Assembly (NCBI GenBank): GCA_910589415.1
Contig: OU342631.1
Span: 22,630,001-22,694,000, forward strand
Origin: Malachius bipustulatus
Taxonomy: Eukaryota > Arthropoda > Insecta > Coleoptera > Melyridae
Direction: 5' to 3'
Length of the DNA stretch: 64,000 nt
Below the pieces are notes generated by a model. That model searched no databases, was not told where the DNA came from, and saw nothing but the letters and a program-made list of their open reading frames with translations. Below are positions 23,031 through 33,426 of the stretch, one piece after another. The position numbers and the translations under genes are program-made. Numbering within the stretch: the first letter of the stretch is position 1; the number at the start of each line of letters is the position of its first letter.

Positions 23031-24759
23031 CCAGCCAGCCTAACGGGAACTTTATACTTTTTTTTCTCTCTTATATTCTAATCCACACAAGTTCCGTCAT
23101 TCGACTTTACTTTAATGAGCGGATATTTTCTAGACTTATAAAGAAAATACATTACGCTTTTTTCATATCTCTTTTTATGTCAGGTAATTCCCTCCTCTCT
23201 CTTTTCTGCCAACATACCCCTGTAAAATCGTTAGGTGACTGACTCACATGAGCTGACTCCAGCTCAAACCGCTTGACACAAAACAGAGAATTATTATACG
23301 GTATGTAGGCGGTCGATAAGGTTGAATTTTACAAAATTCAAATACCAAGGCAGTAGTAAAAACCCTCAAAAGTAAAATGATTTTTTAAAAAAATTGTGTT
23401 ATTTTGAAAAACGGCGGGAACAACGGTGTTTTGCTTGCCGCAAGAACCATAAGCCACAGGAGATTTTTTATGTATACTTACCATAAGGACCATGTAATAA
23501 CGTCCAAAATAAAATGCTTCGATTATTCCACAACCGGTGTACGTTTTATCATTATTATTATCACGCGATGAAACCGCGGGTACCAGCTAGTTCTGCATTT
23601 ATAGAACTTTGATTGTTTCGTATAATAATTTGCCCGGAATGGATAATATGAGTCAATAGATTATTGAATCTATCTATACAATAAGAACTAGCCCATATAA
23701 AAAATCGATGATCTAGAGAACGGTTATTCAAAAATTTAAATAATAATTTGTTTGTCCATCGCAAGCAAGCAATATCGCACATCGGCCGGGCACATCGGAG
23801 CCTTGCCTCTCCGTATTGTGGCAACACTCGGTGTATTATTTTAATTAAAATCGTGACGAGAGAAAGCAGCATTGTGTTTTGCATTTAGTGTATCACTATT
23901 CGCGGATAATGAAAATAGCACCGGGATTAAGATTAACACACACCACTTTACCATTATTGTTGTGTTAGCACAGCGAACTACAACGCTGTTATTAGGAAAT
24001 CCAGGTGGATTTTATAAAATTCATGCAACTGAATCATAGCAAAAACCGATGACCGATCACTTATTATTGCGCAATGCGATTTGCATGAGAATTGCTCGAT
24101 TTTAGACTTGCTTTCTTGATCTTAAAGCGTTCAATAATTCAATTATTATACCGCTTAGTTATATGCAGAAAATATAAGAAGCGTCACATTTTCCTTACCA
24201 AGCCTCAACATTATTAAATTCTCGTGACTACTTCAAGAATAAGAACGGGGGAGTAGTTATATTATACCTATTTAAATGACAAATCATTATTGTGACATTA
24301 CAAATTAGATGATACATGTTCTTGAAGATTTCTCCTCCAACACCACCATATATTCTTAGTCATTCCTATGCTTTTTCAGTTCCCCGTAGAGATGCCGGAA
24401 GATTAAAACAAATGCCTCGACAAATACCCATGCAATTACCGTTGAGATCGCCGGGAATCGGGATGTTTATACCGTAAATTTATTTAATACCGTCGCTATA
24501 TCATGGCTTATTGCAGATTATTATAACCGCCATGCAGTTACCATTAAAACGGACGAGCATGAATGTAAAGAGTTATATTTATTTTATAAAGAGGAGTTAT
24601 TTCAAAAAGTTTATTATTTAATAGCATCCCATTACAGTCTAGTACCTATCTAGTAACATTCCAGCTCATTTATGACAAAAATCAAGAGGCAGAAAAATGG
24701 CATTTGCTGAAATCCAATTTTTTTGAACGCTGTTTAAAAATTTGCTCGATATAATTTGG
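23031..24759. other. AT-rich stretch with a possible Helitron end
   Basis: Apart from the candidate Helitron terminus at 23562-23590, nothing is recognisable. An open frame at 23884-23561 (-) shows no domain and overlaps this terminus. Confidence 0.4.
23562..23590 (+). mobile_element. Candidate Helitron 3' terminus
   Basis: The sequence has a short CGCG...CGCG hairpin followed about 10 bases later by CTAG and then T. This is the layout of Helitron 3' ends (hairpin, CTRR, insertion before T), and it resembles Helitron ends common in insects. No 5' TC end or Rep/helicase sequence was found, so this may be only an end fragment or a chance match. Confidence 0.3.
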
Positions 24760-26120
24760 CCATGGCAAGAACTGAAATCAACTTATCCTGTTTCTTCCCT
24801 TTCTCGAGATGTAGGGGTTCAAAGGCATGATTTTTGAGCCTTGAAACTTTTTATCAGCGTTTTTTGGACTTTGGACATTTTTTGGACATAAACTAAACTT
24901 ACCGGTGTTAACTAGAAGGTTTTTCTGATTCGTCAGGACTGTCTCGACTATACTATACCGCAGACGTGAGACTATTTTTCCTATTAGAGGTGAAAAAATT
25001 TTAGGAAAATTTTTCTCTACGACTTAAATGAAAATTTCTGCTTCTTAAGGTACCGTCTTCTCATAGAAGGTTGACTACAACTTCGGCAAATCGTTATCTG
25101 TCCTCATGTGCTATTCTTAGGAGTGACTGTGAATTTAGACCAGTCCAGTCCCTCACGTTTCTTAGCCATGAGTACTGACTTGTGCCCGGCCTTCTTCTAC
25201 CTGCAATCTTAGCCTCCTCTTAGGAACTTGTATCTTCTACCTCTATACGTGTATGTATCCAGGTAACTTGTCTTTCGTCTTTTGAAAATTCCAAGTAGTT
25301 CTTTGTCCATGCTCATTCTTCTTAGGGTTCTTCTTCGTGGGGATTCTTAGCACTCCTTGACCATCTTAGGTCTACCACGGACTAGGGGCCGAGTTATATG
25401 CACGACTTGCCATGTTTTTTTTCTTGGGATGTTAATTTGAACCCTTAATGCAGTGGTTTCCCCTTGCCTTCTTCATCCATATGCCGTTGGCCATATTTGG
25501 CTCTTCCGCTTTTTGAGATGTCTTCTCAAGGACAAATAGGTGCTTGTTGTATAATAATTATTGTTTACTTTAGCCGCTGTTAACATGGAGGACCGAAGCT
25601 GTTTGCAACCGTTGGGAAAGGTTTTTAATGTTGGTCTTCAAAATGGGAGTCTTCTTAGCTTCATATTCGAGACCTTACCGGCTTGGGTTGCCCTGCCGGT
25701 GGCTGGCTTCCGCCGACATCGCTCCCTGGACAAAATATTACTGAGCCCTCTCACCAACGACCAGGAAACAACTTCCCGAGAGAGGGAATCTCCTCTTATA
25801 CTTTATAAATTATGAGCACTAGTTCAGAACCGTAATCGGTTGTGCGGCAGCTTTCCCTTCGTCTTCGAGGTACAGTTCGAGAAGGTTTTTAGTGACAGTT
25901 TCTTCAAAACGATTTTTTGACAAGCTCATCAACTTTGGGCCTTGTAAGTAAACAACTCTCCGTTATCAAGATCCTCAAAGTTTTAAAAATGATGATTTGT
26001 AAGTGTATGCCTTGAAAACTTTTTATCAGCGTTTTTCGAGAAATCTGAGGATTTAAGCATTAAACTGAATTATTTTTCTGTTTGCTATAAATCCCCGAGT
26101 TTTCTTAATGTATAGGTTCT
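24760..26120. repeat. Dispersed repeat (same family as 56860-59060), interrupted by a LINE relic
   Basis: Segments at about 24766-24900 and 25820-26060 share motifs with the tandem units near 57 kb: AGAACYGTAAKCGGTT, AGCTYTCCC, a variant of GACACGCTCAATAACT, and CTTTTTATCAGCGTTTTTCGAGAAAYCTGAGGA-like text. The middle portion is unrelated and contains an RTE-like coding relic on the minus strand. The function is unknown. Confidence 0.45.
25070..25340 (-). pseudogene. RTE-like LINE C-terminal relic
   Basis: On the minus strand the segment reads MSMDKELLGIFKRRKTSYL, then after frameshifts RRRPGTSQYSWLRNVRDWTG followed by LLRIAHEDR. This is the same C-terminal signature (KRRK..YL, GRRR..SWLRN.R.WTG) as the LINE at 12976-14228, but from another lineage. 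Several frameshifts and a stop show that it is dead. The boundaries are approximate. Confidence 0.6.
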
Positions 26121-27170
26121 TGGGAAACTTTACCTAAATATGAGACAGGTTAAAAGTGTCAAAAAATATGAATAATCGAGAGTCATTTTTGATAGCTCCT
26201 TACACTCCGTCCGGAATCAAAAAGCGCCCTTACAACAGCCCTGAATCAACTATGATTTCAACACCTTACACGTTCCTAAGCTATTATGTATTATAACTGT
26301 CTTCTCTTCAGCGAACTATTTCATACAGGCCTATGAAAAAATGTTAAAACACCTCGAGCAAGCTCGTCCAATTTTAAAAAGAAAATTTTTGAAGGGGCTA
26401 AATTGGAAAAAGCCAATAATAAACACCCTACCTTTCATACCTTTTAAGAAATGGGAATGAGGTTACTTTTCTTTAAACAGCAATTGAGGTATTTAATGAA
26501 ATTTTCTGTTTTTGGATTATTATTTGAAAACAGTATGCGGGGATGTTGTCATATTCACAATGATATCCTGTTTTTTCTGATAAATAAAATAAAATACTTC
26601 CATTTTTATTTTAATTTTTTTAATCATCTCTGTATATTTTATTACGGGATGAAAGGGATTATAATGTTCGGTACTGAATTACCCTATTTTGTCCTTTTTA
26701 CTCCTTCAAAAATCTCTTTTAACAAAAGCAATGCCTTACGAGCTATATTCTTGTTTTAGTACCTACCTTTATGTAACCCTGTGCCCACTATTGAGAATCT
26801 TGTCCATCGACATAACGCAGGTACTTACTACCAGTAAAGCCAGTACTCGTAAAACAGTCAATGCTGGATTTATCGCGAGGACGTCTCTTATTAATTCAGT
26901 GGAAGTTATCATTATTAGCATTCCCAGTACTACTAAACTAATACTACCACTACTGTATTTAAGTACTCGGTATCTTAACTACTTATAAATTATGTACATG
27001 TATTTATTACCAAGAAACTATACGGGCTGATTTCCCGTGGAAAATTAACACCAATAAATCAGAATTACGATCCCTTTCCTCGATCATTTTTTTTTCGAGC
27101 AAGTTCTAGTTTAAGATTCTGAGAATCTTGAACTGCTATTATCGGATACACACATACACACATAAATAAA
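26121..27170. other. AT-rich stretch, no gene seen
   Basis: Two overlapping open frames of about 100 codons on + (26451-26988) are rich in Phe, Leu and Ile from AT bias and show no domain. No element boundary is visible. Confidence 0.45.
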
Positions 27171-27174
27171 TATA

Positions 27175-27995
27175 CAGGGTGTACCAGCTCGATTTAGACA
27201 ACGGTAAGGGCCGTGTAGGTCTCGTCAAGACGAAACGTTTTTTTATTTGGAGTTTTTGGATTTGGACCTTCGTTGCGGAAATATGGCCGACTTCCGGTTT
27301 TTAGTTTTTTGGCTCCAGTTTCGGCATTTTTAGGTTCTCGCCCAAACTGAAACTAGTTTTGGAAACTCCTTAGCTTCAGTTACAACTTTCATATTGAAGT
27401 CAAGGTTCTATCTCTGTTGGATTCAAAATGGCGACATGCCCAAGACTTTAAATTTTAAGGGCCGGTTGTTCAAACGTCAATTAAAAATTTTGAGATAATT
27501 AGTGATTTTAAATTGCAAATTTTGAAAATACCGCGAATATATTTAATACTCTTTTATTTTTAATCAATAATTAAGTCTTCTTAAATGGAGCAGAATTCAT
27601 TTTCAGCAATATCAGACCAATGGTTTGATAATACAAGGCATTTTAAAATCAGTAATTATCTGAAAATTTTTAATTAACGTTTGAACAACCGACCCTAAGT
27701 CTTTGAATTAATTCAAATTGAATCAAATTGAAAAATTAAGATTTTGAATCCAACAGAGATAGAACCTTGACTTCAATATGAAAGTTGTAACTGAAGCTAA
27801 GGAGTTTCCAAAACTAGTTTCAGTTTGGACGAGAACCTAAAAATGCCGAAACTGGAGCCAAAAAACGAAAAACCGGAAGTCGGCCATATTTCCGCAACGA
27901 AGGTTCAAATCCAAAAACTTCAAATAAAAAAACGTTTCGTCTTGACGAGACCTACACGGCCCTTACCGTTGTCTAAATCGAGCTGGTACACCCTG
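27175..27995. mobile_element. Foldback element, CAGGGTG family, TATA target duplication
   Basis: Near-perfect inverted arms of about 254 bp (27175-27428 and 27742-27995) begin CAGGGTGTACCAGC and end with its complement. TATA flanks both sides (27171-27174 and 27996-27999). Arm divergence is only a few substitutions, so it is younger than the copy at 1154-1890. A PIF-like MITE is nested in the loop. No transposase. Confidence 0.85.
27459..27695. mobile_element. MITE, PIF/Harbinger-like, nested in the foldback
   Basis: A 237-bp element with inverted ends of about 50 bp (GGGCCGGTTGTTCAAACG on the left; its complement with GGGTCGG on the right) is flanked by TAA on both sides (27456-27458 and 27696-27698). 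A 3-bp TAA/TTA duplication is typical of PIF/Harbinger. There is no coding content. It lies off-centre in the loop of the CAGGGTG foldback and must be younger than that insertion, or have been captured within it. Confidence 0.75.
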
Positions 27996-27999
27996 TATA

Positions 28000-28658
28000 G
28001 GTATTAAACAATATTTTTGTACTTATTTTATGGAATATATTAGGTTATGTCCCATTACATTTAGATTACAATTGAAGGCAAAAATTAAGAAAGAAACTGG
28101 TAAGTGAAGAGCTCCCGAAACTGTAAATGAAGACAAAAAATCATAAAATGCAACCAGAGGTGAGAATTCGGCGAAGCTTGATTTCGATTCCCAAAATGTG
28201 CCATAAATTCGCAATTCTCTGAAGATGATTTTGAGAAATAAAAACAAAACAGGGCTAGATCAGGAAAAATTCGGTAACAGAACAGGTAGAGGGACTAAAT
28301 TACATAAACTCTAATCAGAGATGAAGGTTCTGGGTTTTCTTTATCTCTTTTTCTTGCTTGAAGCTTCTCTGATTATGTGAAGTGACTTGGTGGAGCTTCA
28401 TTTAAATTCACAAAAATTTACTTTGCATCTCCTTATTATAGGTGTTGCTAGTTTTGGAGCTCACTTGAGTACCTACCAAACGGTCAAAATCTGCCCAAAG
28501 GCGATTTTAATTCAAAAAAATTTCGGTTCAGAATGCGAAAGCTCCTTTAAACAACTGTTCAGAGTCAGGTAGAATAATTTTCTTCTGCTAAGATTTTTTT
28601 AACGCAAAGATGTACCAGAATTGTTAAAAAGAGTTAGCGACTTAACTGATCAATCTAA
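28000..28658. other. AT-rich stretch, no gene seen
   Basis: Spacer between two TIR elements. Open frames on both strands are short and featureless. Confidence 0.45.
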
Positions 28659-28689
28659 TAGTACGGCAGCCCGTTACCAAGATTTTCGC

Positions 28690-29260
28690 CTGATCCCGCC
28701 CGCAATTTTTTTGGTTTTTTCGGTTGATTCATGAAGTTTTGAGAAGAAAAGTTCAAGTGTACTGACTTAGGCAAGGTTGCGAAGTGGTTGAAAAACACCT
28801 GAATATATGTAAAGATTAAGGGAATAAATAAGTTATCGCGCCCGGTCCGTTTTTTTGTTATTTTTACGAAGAATGATCATTTCAATAGGATAGATATAGT
28901 TACTGACATTTTCCGAGTTGTGAGTGGTTTTGGTTCGTTAAAAATCTAAATTTTGTGACAGTTTGGAATTAAACCTTTCGCGCCCGCTCCGTTTTCCTGA
29001 TCATAGATAATTTTGAATGTTTCGTTAACAGAAAAAAATAAGAACGGACGTTTTCATTGTTGCGCAAATGAAGGGTTGCATTTCAGATGTGTTTTTTTTT
29101 AAAGGCTGATCGAGTTATCCCGCCTGCTCCGTTTCCTGGTACAAATTATTTCTTGTGTCTTGAAAAGTGAGAAAAAAATATTAACGGACATTGTTATACT
29201 TGCATTGGTGTGTCAAGTCATTTTCAGTAAATCAAAAATTTTTATTTTTGATTTTTTTTT
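28690..29260. repeat. Four diverged 140-bp tandem units
   Basis: The motif YCSCGCCYGSTCCGTTT recurs at about 28694, 28836, 28978 and 29117, a regular spacing of 140-142 bp. The third and fourth units also share AAAAAAATAAGAACGGACGTTTTCATTG-like text after the motif (near 29033 and 29173). The units lie inside the TIR element starting at 28661. Confidence 0.6.
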
Positions 29261-29707
29261 TTGTTTGCGAAATTTTTACGAGCGTAATAATTATTGGAGG
29301 AATCATTCAAAAAATGAATTGAATCGCTTACGTCAGTTTGAGAGCCACTGACAACTACATAAAATTTATTCACGTAATGACATTCTATCCTCTGTGTTGT
29401 GCATTTAATTCTCATTCAAAACCAATGTTGACGTATACTTATTTATGCGGGATGGAGTGTTTGGACAAACTGGACGGTTACTATAAAAACACGTACATGA
29501 AACAAAATAAATCGAACTATCAAAAGGATGTGTATTCTTAATCGATACGTATGACTTTTTAGACTTTATTGGACTATAGCATAGACGCTGTATTGCTATA
29601 GACAACCAAGCCACACACCATGCCCGCTGTATGCGCGCGCCGTGTACCACGAGCACGGACCATACAGAATATATAGTGCTGACTCCGTAGCATTCCCTGG
29701 AGCATTG

Positions 29708-30315
29708 TGATACAAGAGGGTCCTCGCAGTCCAGGGGAGGAGCCAGGTGTATCGGAGTTACCTATGTGCGAAAGAACTCAATCGTCTCAATTTTACGATG
29801 GAGATGGTGGGTAGGGTGAAGCGAATAAAAGACGTAGTAAATTAAATAGCCAGGCTGGTGATGATGCTGGATGGCGGGCGAGTCGGAGCGAGTAAATGCG
29901 ATCTGGAGTCCGAACGGCTTAAGCCACCGCTGGACGAAGAGTGCGTTTTGTCGAGTCCGAACGGCTTAAGCCACCGCTGGACGAAGAGACTAGGCGAAGT
30001 GAAAAAGTCGAGTCCGAACGGCTTAAGCCACCGCTGGACGAAGAGACTAGACTGTAAGTGAGTGAACGGCACTTGGCCGGCCGGTTTTATGCCATCCGGC
30101 CGGCGATAATGACCGGGATAATGAGCTGACGTCGATGTTAATTGCCCCCGCTCTCTCATTGGTCGAACGCAGTCGGCCAATCAGAGAGCGCGGGTGCTGA
30201 AAATCGTAGCAAGAATTATTTTGGGTCCCCAGCTCGTGCTGAACTGACGATGAAACGGCAATCGAAAGGGTTAAGGAGGAAACCGCTACCTCTCAGCGTT
30301 TTCCGAGTGGTAACA
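29708..30315 (-). repeat. 3' LTR (left copy)
   Basis: 608 bp. It carries three direct copies of a 36-bp unit (29906-29941, 29953-29988 and 30010-30045) that begins GAGTCCGAACGGCTTAAGCC. On the minus strand a CATAAAA box (30085-30091) lies between GGCCGG blocks, about 25-30 bp before TCACTCACTTACAG, with CCAAT-type motifs further upstream (near 30158 and 30177). Confidence 0.9.
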
Positions 30316-30330
30316 GTCTCCCCCGTCTCG
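30316..30330 (-). other. Polypurine tract candidate
   Basis: GAGACGGGGGAGAC on the minus strand directly abuts the 3' LTR, the position expected for the primer of plus-strand DNA synthesis. Confidence 0.6.
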
Positions 30331-30589
30331 GAGATAATTCTTGCGACGATTTTCGTAATCCCGCGGGAGCTCGCCATCCATCCAGCTATAATGCACCAGA
30401 CCTGACCCTGTTTATTAATAAAACAAAAGAAAATCAAATAAAGGAAAAACAAATTACAAAAGAAAAGCGAGGAAATGAAAATCAAATAAACCTTAACCTA
30501 AAAATGTACAAGATACAGCAAAAAAAAAAAAAAATTTACAAATCGCCTTAACCTATAATGTTCCATTTCTTTCACAATACAGATTACAG
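30331..30589 (-). other. 3' untranslated region of the LTR element
   Basis: A-rich on + (T-rich on the transcribed strand), non-coding, between the integrase remnant and the polypurine tract. Confidence 0.5.
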
Positions 30590-32415
30590 TTACGATTTAT
30601 CACTGCACTTATACATGTTCCCTTCCAAGGGGGCCCGACGCCGTGGCGGCATCGGCCGGATGTCACCGACGTGTCGTTTCGTAGTCCGCCGCCCTTCGCC
30701 GATATAGTAGGATGTGGGGCCGGCTGGCCTGCTGATTCGGCAGGGACCCAACCACTTTGGCCCAAAAGACTGGCCAGGCGCCCGTTGCCGGATGAGGACT
30801 TCCTGCCCTGGTTGGATGTCCGGGAATCTGCCTCCGGCGGGGTATTGTCTCTGCTGGTAGGCCCGCTGGTTGTCCCTGGCGACCTGTAGGCGACGGCGCT
30901 GCTGCGGGTACCTCGGCTGTTGATCCGGGAGCTGCCAGCTACCGGGGAGGGCCAGGCTGCGTCCCAGGACGACCTCGGCCGGTGACATGCGGGTGGCGGC
31001 GTTGTGGCGGCGTCTGAGGGTGAAAAGGGTCTCCTCCACAGCGTCGTCCCATGGGTTCGTGGGCGTGGGGACCTGCAGGCGGTTTCCACCCGCGAGATCA
31101 GGTCGCGGGTATCCGAGCTTCGTCGCTGCGCCCGCTCTGCTTCACTGGCCAGTGTCTCCAGTGACTGCACGGCTGCCGGTGGTGCAAGGAGGGCGCCTGG
31201 AGGCAGCGCCGGTACGGCATCTGGAGGCGGCGCGGTTCTGGTAACTGGAGGTGACGCTGGTCCCGCCCTCGGAAGCTGCTCTGGTCTGGCACCTGGAGAA
31301 GATTCTGGTCTAGCACCTGGAGGCGGTGCTGGTGTGGCACCTGGAGGTGGTGCTGGTCTGTCACCTGGAGGTGGCGCTGGCCTGGCACCTGGAGGTGGCG
31401 CCGGTCTGGCACCTGGGGATGGCGCCGGTCTGGCACCTGGAGAAGATTCTGGTCTAGCACCTGGAGGTGGTGCTGGCGTGGCACCTGGAGGCGGTGCTGG
31501 TGTGGCACCTGGAGGTGGTGCTGGTGTGGCACCTGGAGGTGGTGCTGGTGTGACACCTGGAGGTGGCGCGGGTCTGGCACCTAGAGGTGACGCTGGTCTC
31601 GCCCTCGGAAGTTGCTCTGGTCCGGCACCTGGAGGCGATTCTGGTCTAGCACCTGGAGGTGGTGCTGGCGTGGCACCTGGAGGCGGTGCTGGTGTGGCAC
31701 CTGGTGGTGGTGCTGGTGTGGCACCTGGAGGTGGTGCTGGTGTGACACCTGGAGGTGGTGCTGGTGTGGCACCTGGAGTTGGTGCTGTGCTAGCACCTGG
31801 AGGTGTCGACGGTCTGGTACCTGGAGGATGCGCGGGTCTGGCCCTTGGAAGGGGCGCTGGCTGGGCACCTGGTGGTGGTGCTAGTCTGTCACCTGGAGGT
31901 GACGCTGGTCTGGCACCTGCAGGCGGCACCGGCTGGGCACCTGGAGGTGACGCTGGTCTGGCCCTTGGAAGGGGCGCTGGCTGGGCACCTGGAGGCGGTG
32001 CGGGTCTGGCCCTCGAAGGTGGCGCCGGTCTCGCCCTTGGAGGTGACGCTGTCCTGGCACCTGGATACGGCACCGGCTGGGCACCTGGAGGTGGTGGTGG
32101 TCTTCTGTCATCTGGATGCGGCACCGGCTGGACACCTGGAGGTGGTGCTGGTCCGGCACCTGGAGGTGGTGCTAGGAGGGCGCCTGGAGGCAGCGCCGGT
32201 ATGGCACCTGGAGGTGGCACCGGCTGGGCACCTGGAGTTAGCACTGGCTGGGCACCTGGATGGCCCCCGTCTAAGGCAGCGAGGCAGAGGCGACCGATGT
32301 CTTCCCCATGGCTGCGGGCTGGGTCCTCCTCGGGGTCCCTGGACAGCAGATCCGGCAGTTCGGGGAGTCGTCCGGAGGTGTGCTCCTCCAGGGGGCTGGA
32401 TGTGTCTGCTCTCAA
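30553..32415 (-). CDS. Proline-rich octapeptide-repeat frame replacing pol
   Basis: This frame of about 620 codons overlaps the gag stop; its first possible start is a non-AUG TTG at 32415. About 50 residues of unrecognised acidic sequence (PELPDLLSRDPEEDP) lead into roughly 45 copies of an 8-residue unit close to PPPGATPA/PPPGARPA. A short helical segment (LETLASEAERAQRRSS) follows, then Arg/Ser-rich sequence that is an out-of-frame reading of the integrase end. No protease, RT or RNase H motif is present. It might be translated by frameshift or reinitiation after gag, or might be open only because the repeat lacks stop codons. I cannot assign a function. Confidence 0.4.
   Translation of the reverse strand: MRADTSSPLEEHTSGRLPELPDLLSRDPEEDPARSHGEDIGRLCLAALDGGHPGAQPVLTPGAQPVPPPGAIPALPPGALLAPPPGAGPAPPPGVQPVPHPDDRRPPPPPGAQPVPYPGARTASPPRARPAPPSRARPAPPPGAQPAPLPRARPASPPGAQPVPPAGARPASPPGDRLAPPPGAQPAPLPRARPAHPPGTRPSTPPGASTAPTPGATPAPPPGVTPAPPPGATPAPPPGATPAPPPGATPAPPPGARPESPPGAGPEQLPRARPASPLGARPAPPPGVTPAPPPGATPAPPPGATPAPPPGATPAPPPGARPESSPGARPAPSPGARPAPPPGARPAPPPGDRPAPPPGATPAPPPGARPESSPGARPEQLPRAGPASPPVTRTAPPPDAVPALPPGALLAPPAAVQSLETLASEAERAQRRSSDTRDLISRVETACRSPRPRTHGTTLWRRPFSPSDAATTPPPACHRPRSSWDAAWPSPVAGSSRINSRGTRSSAVAYRSPGTTSGPTSRDNTPPEADSRTSNQGRKSSSGNGRLASLLGQSGWVPAESAGQPAPHPTISAKGGGLRNDTSVTSGRCRHGVGPPWKGTCISAVINRNCNLYCERNGTL
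30590..31085 (-). pseudogene. Integrase C-terminal fragment
   Basis: In a different frame from the proline-rich ORF the minus strand reads NRLQVPTPTNPWDDAVEETL, then MSPAEVVLGRSLALPG, then GQEVLIRQRAPGQSFGPKWLGPC and a tail ending CSDKS. This matches the end of a Ty3/gypsy integrase: the last catalytic-core helices and the C-terminal GPF/Y-like module that binds DNA. The catalytic DDE triad is absent. It has no start of its own, and no in-frame link to gag. Confidence 0.7.
31195..32265. repeat. 24-bp coding minisatellite, about 45 units
   Basis: The unit on + is close to GGCACCTGGAGGTGGTGCTG plus four bases, repeated for about 1.07 kb with substitutions that mostly preserve length. It is open in all three frames on the minus strand and in at least one long frame on +, because the unit has no stop codons. 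Several higher-order blocks recur (for example GAAGATTCTGGTCTAGC at 31288 and 31442). It occupies the place of pol in the LTR element. Confidence 0.9.
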
Positions 32416-33296
32416 TGCTGCTGGGGCTGCGATGTCGCGCCGGCCGCCTGGTGGTGTGTGGGGCCGGCGCTTCTCCCGTTTCCCGGACGTTGCTCTGGGC
32501 GGCGGGGGCAGTCCTTGTTCCAGTGTGGCCCGCGACAGTACCAGCAGGGCGGTGGTGTCGAGGCTGTGGGTGCCCGGGGTGCGGGAGTCGGGGCCGCTGG
32601 CTTGCGGCTGGTCGGTGGGAAGGCCGCCTCCAGGTTCTTAGCGACAGTGTAGAGGTCTGCGAACGTCTGCGGGTCCTGAAACATAATAAAAGTTCGCAGC
32701 TCCGGTCGCATGAGCGGAATGATCCGCTTCAAGTGGCCGGCGTCGTCTTCCTCCGGGTGTAACCGCATGCATAGATGCCGCTTCGCCATGACGAAATCGG
32801 CGACGGCTTCCGACGGCTGCTGCAGCTCCATCTCCAGGTGGAATCTCAATCTGCGGAGTACATCTGGGCTGGCGAAGTGGTCCAATAATAGCTGCTCCAC
32901 CTCGGCAGGCCGCGGGTCTGCAAAGCTGAGGCAGCGGTCGATTTGACTGGCTGCTGATCCCGTCAGGCACTCCCGGATCTCTGCCACCCAGTCCGCGTCC
33001 TCGGTGATGCCCAATGAGGTTGCAAACTTCGAGAACTCCTCTAGGAACCTCTTGGGGCATTGGTGGTCCAATCCGGCGAATTCAGGTCGTCTAGGTCTTC
33101 TCGGAGCCGGCACCGGGATCATCGCTGCGAAGGCCTGGTTCATCGTGGCTGCCAGCGCCTCAACTGTTATAGCCGGATGCATCGTGGCTGTGGACGGCGG
33201 GTTCTCGGCGTTCGAAGTCCCGCTGGTTGTTCTCGTTGTCGTCGACGTCGTCGTGGTGGTTGTCGCTGCTGCTTGATTTCTTGTCGTCGGGGGCAT
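32412..33296 (-). CDS. gag: Gag protein of the LTR retrotransposon
   Basis: This 294-codon frame starts at ATG, 130 bp inside the 5' LTR. It would form the capsid-like particle and package RNA. The N-terminus is Thr/Ala-rich. Residues about 60-225 have the helical retrotransposon-gag composition (CPKRFLEEFSKFATSLG, then LLLDHFASPDVLRRLRFHLE and FIMFQDPQTFADLYTVAKNL). A zinc knuckle CWYCRGPHWNKDC (CX2CX3HX4C, residues 251-263) follows, then a basic Gly/Gln tail. No stop or shift is seen, so the gene is probably functional. The stop TGA overlaps the next frame, which is open in a different register, as expected for gag-pol frameshifting in an ancestor. Confidence 0.85.
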   Translation of the reverse strand: MPPTTRNQAAATTTTTTSTTTRTTSGTSNAENPPSTATMHPAITVEALAATMNQAFAAMIPVPAPRRPRRPEFAGLDHQCPKRFLEEFSKFATSLGITEDADWVAEIRECLTGSAASQIDRCLSFADPRPAEVEQLLLDHFASPDVLRRLRFHLEMELQQPSEAVADFVMAKRHLCMRLHPEEDDAGHLKRIIPLMRPELRTFIMFQDPQTFADLYTVAKNLEAAFPPTSRKPAAPTPAPRAPTASTPPPCWYCRGPHWNKDCPRRPEQRPGNGRSAGPTHHQAAGATSQPQQH

Positions 33297-33405
33297 CTTG
33301 CTAGATGCCGGTGATCGTGATGGGCGCCACTTGGTTTAAGTCCAAGAACTATGATGGTGGTCCGGTAGGTCAGGGTCGCGAATCCTTCGCGTCCACGAAG
33401 TTGAG

Positions 33406-33424
33406 CCCCACGTTGGGTCCGCCA
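33406..33424 (-). other. Primer-binding site candidate
   Basis: Two bases inside the 5' LTR the minus strand reads TGGCGGACCCAACGTGGGG, beginning with the TGG that pairs with a tRNA CCA end. I cannot name the tRNA with confidence. Confidence 0.55.
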
Positions 33425-33426
33425 AC

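Noticed and set aside
23561..23884. A 107-codon open frame on the minus strand
   Set aside because: It overlaps a possible Helitron end and encodes nothing recognisable.
27825..28007. Short open frame in a foldback arm
   Set aside because: It lies in the inverted arm of a non-coding element and has a mirror-image counterpart in the other arm.
31004..32641. A 545-codon open frame on + reading Gly/Ala/Pro-rich repeats
   Set aside because: It is the antisense reading of the 24-bp minisatellite of the LTR element; the unit simply has no stop codons. Gag and the integrase remnant both lie on the minus strand.
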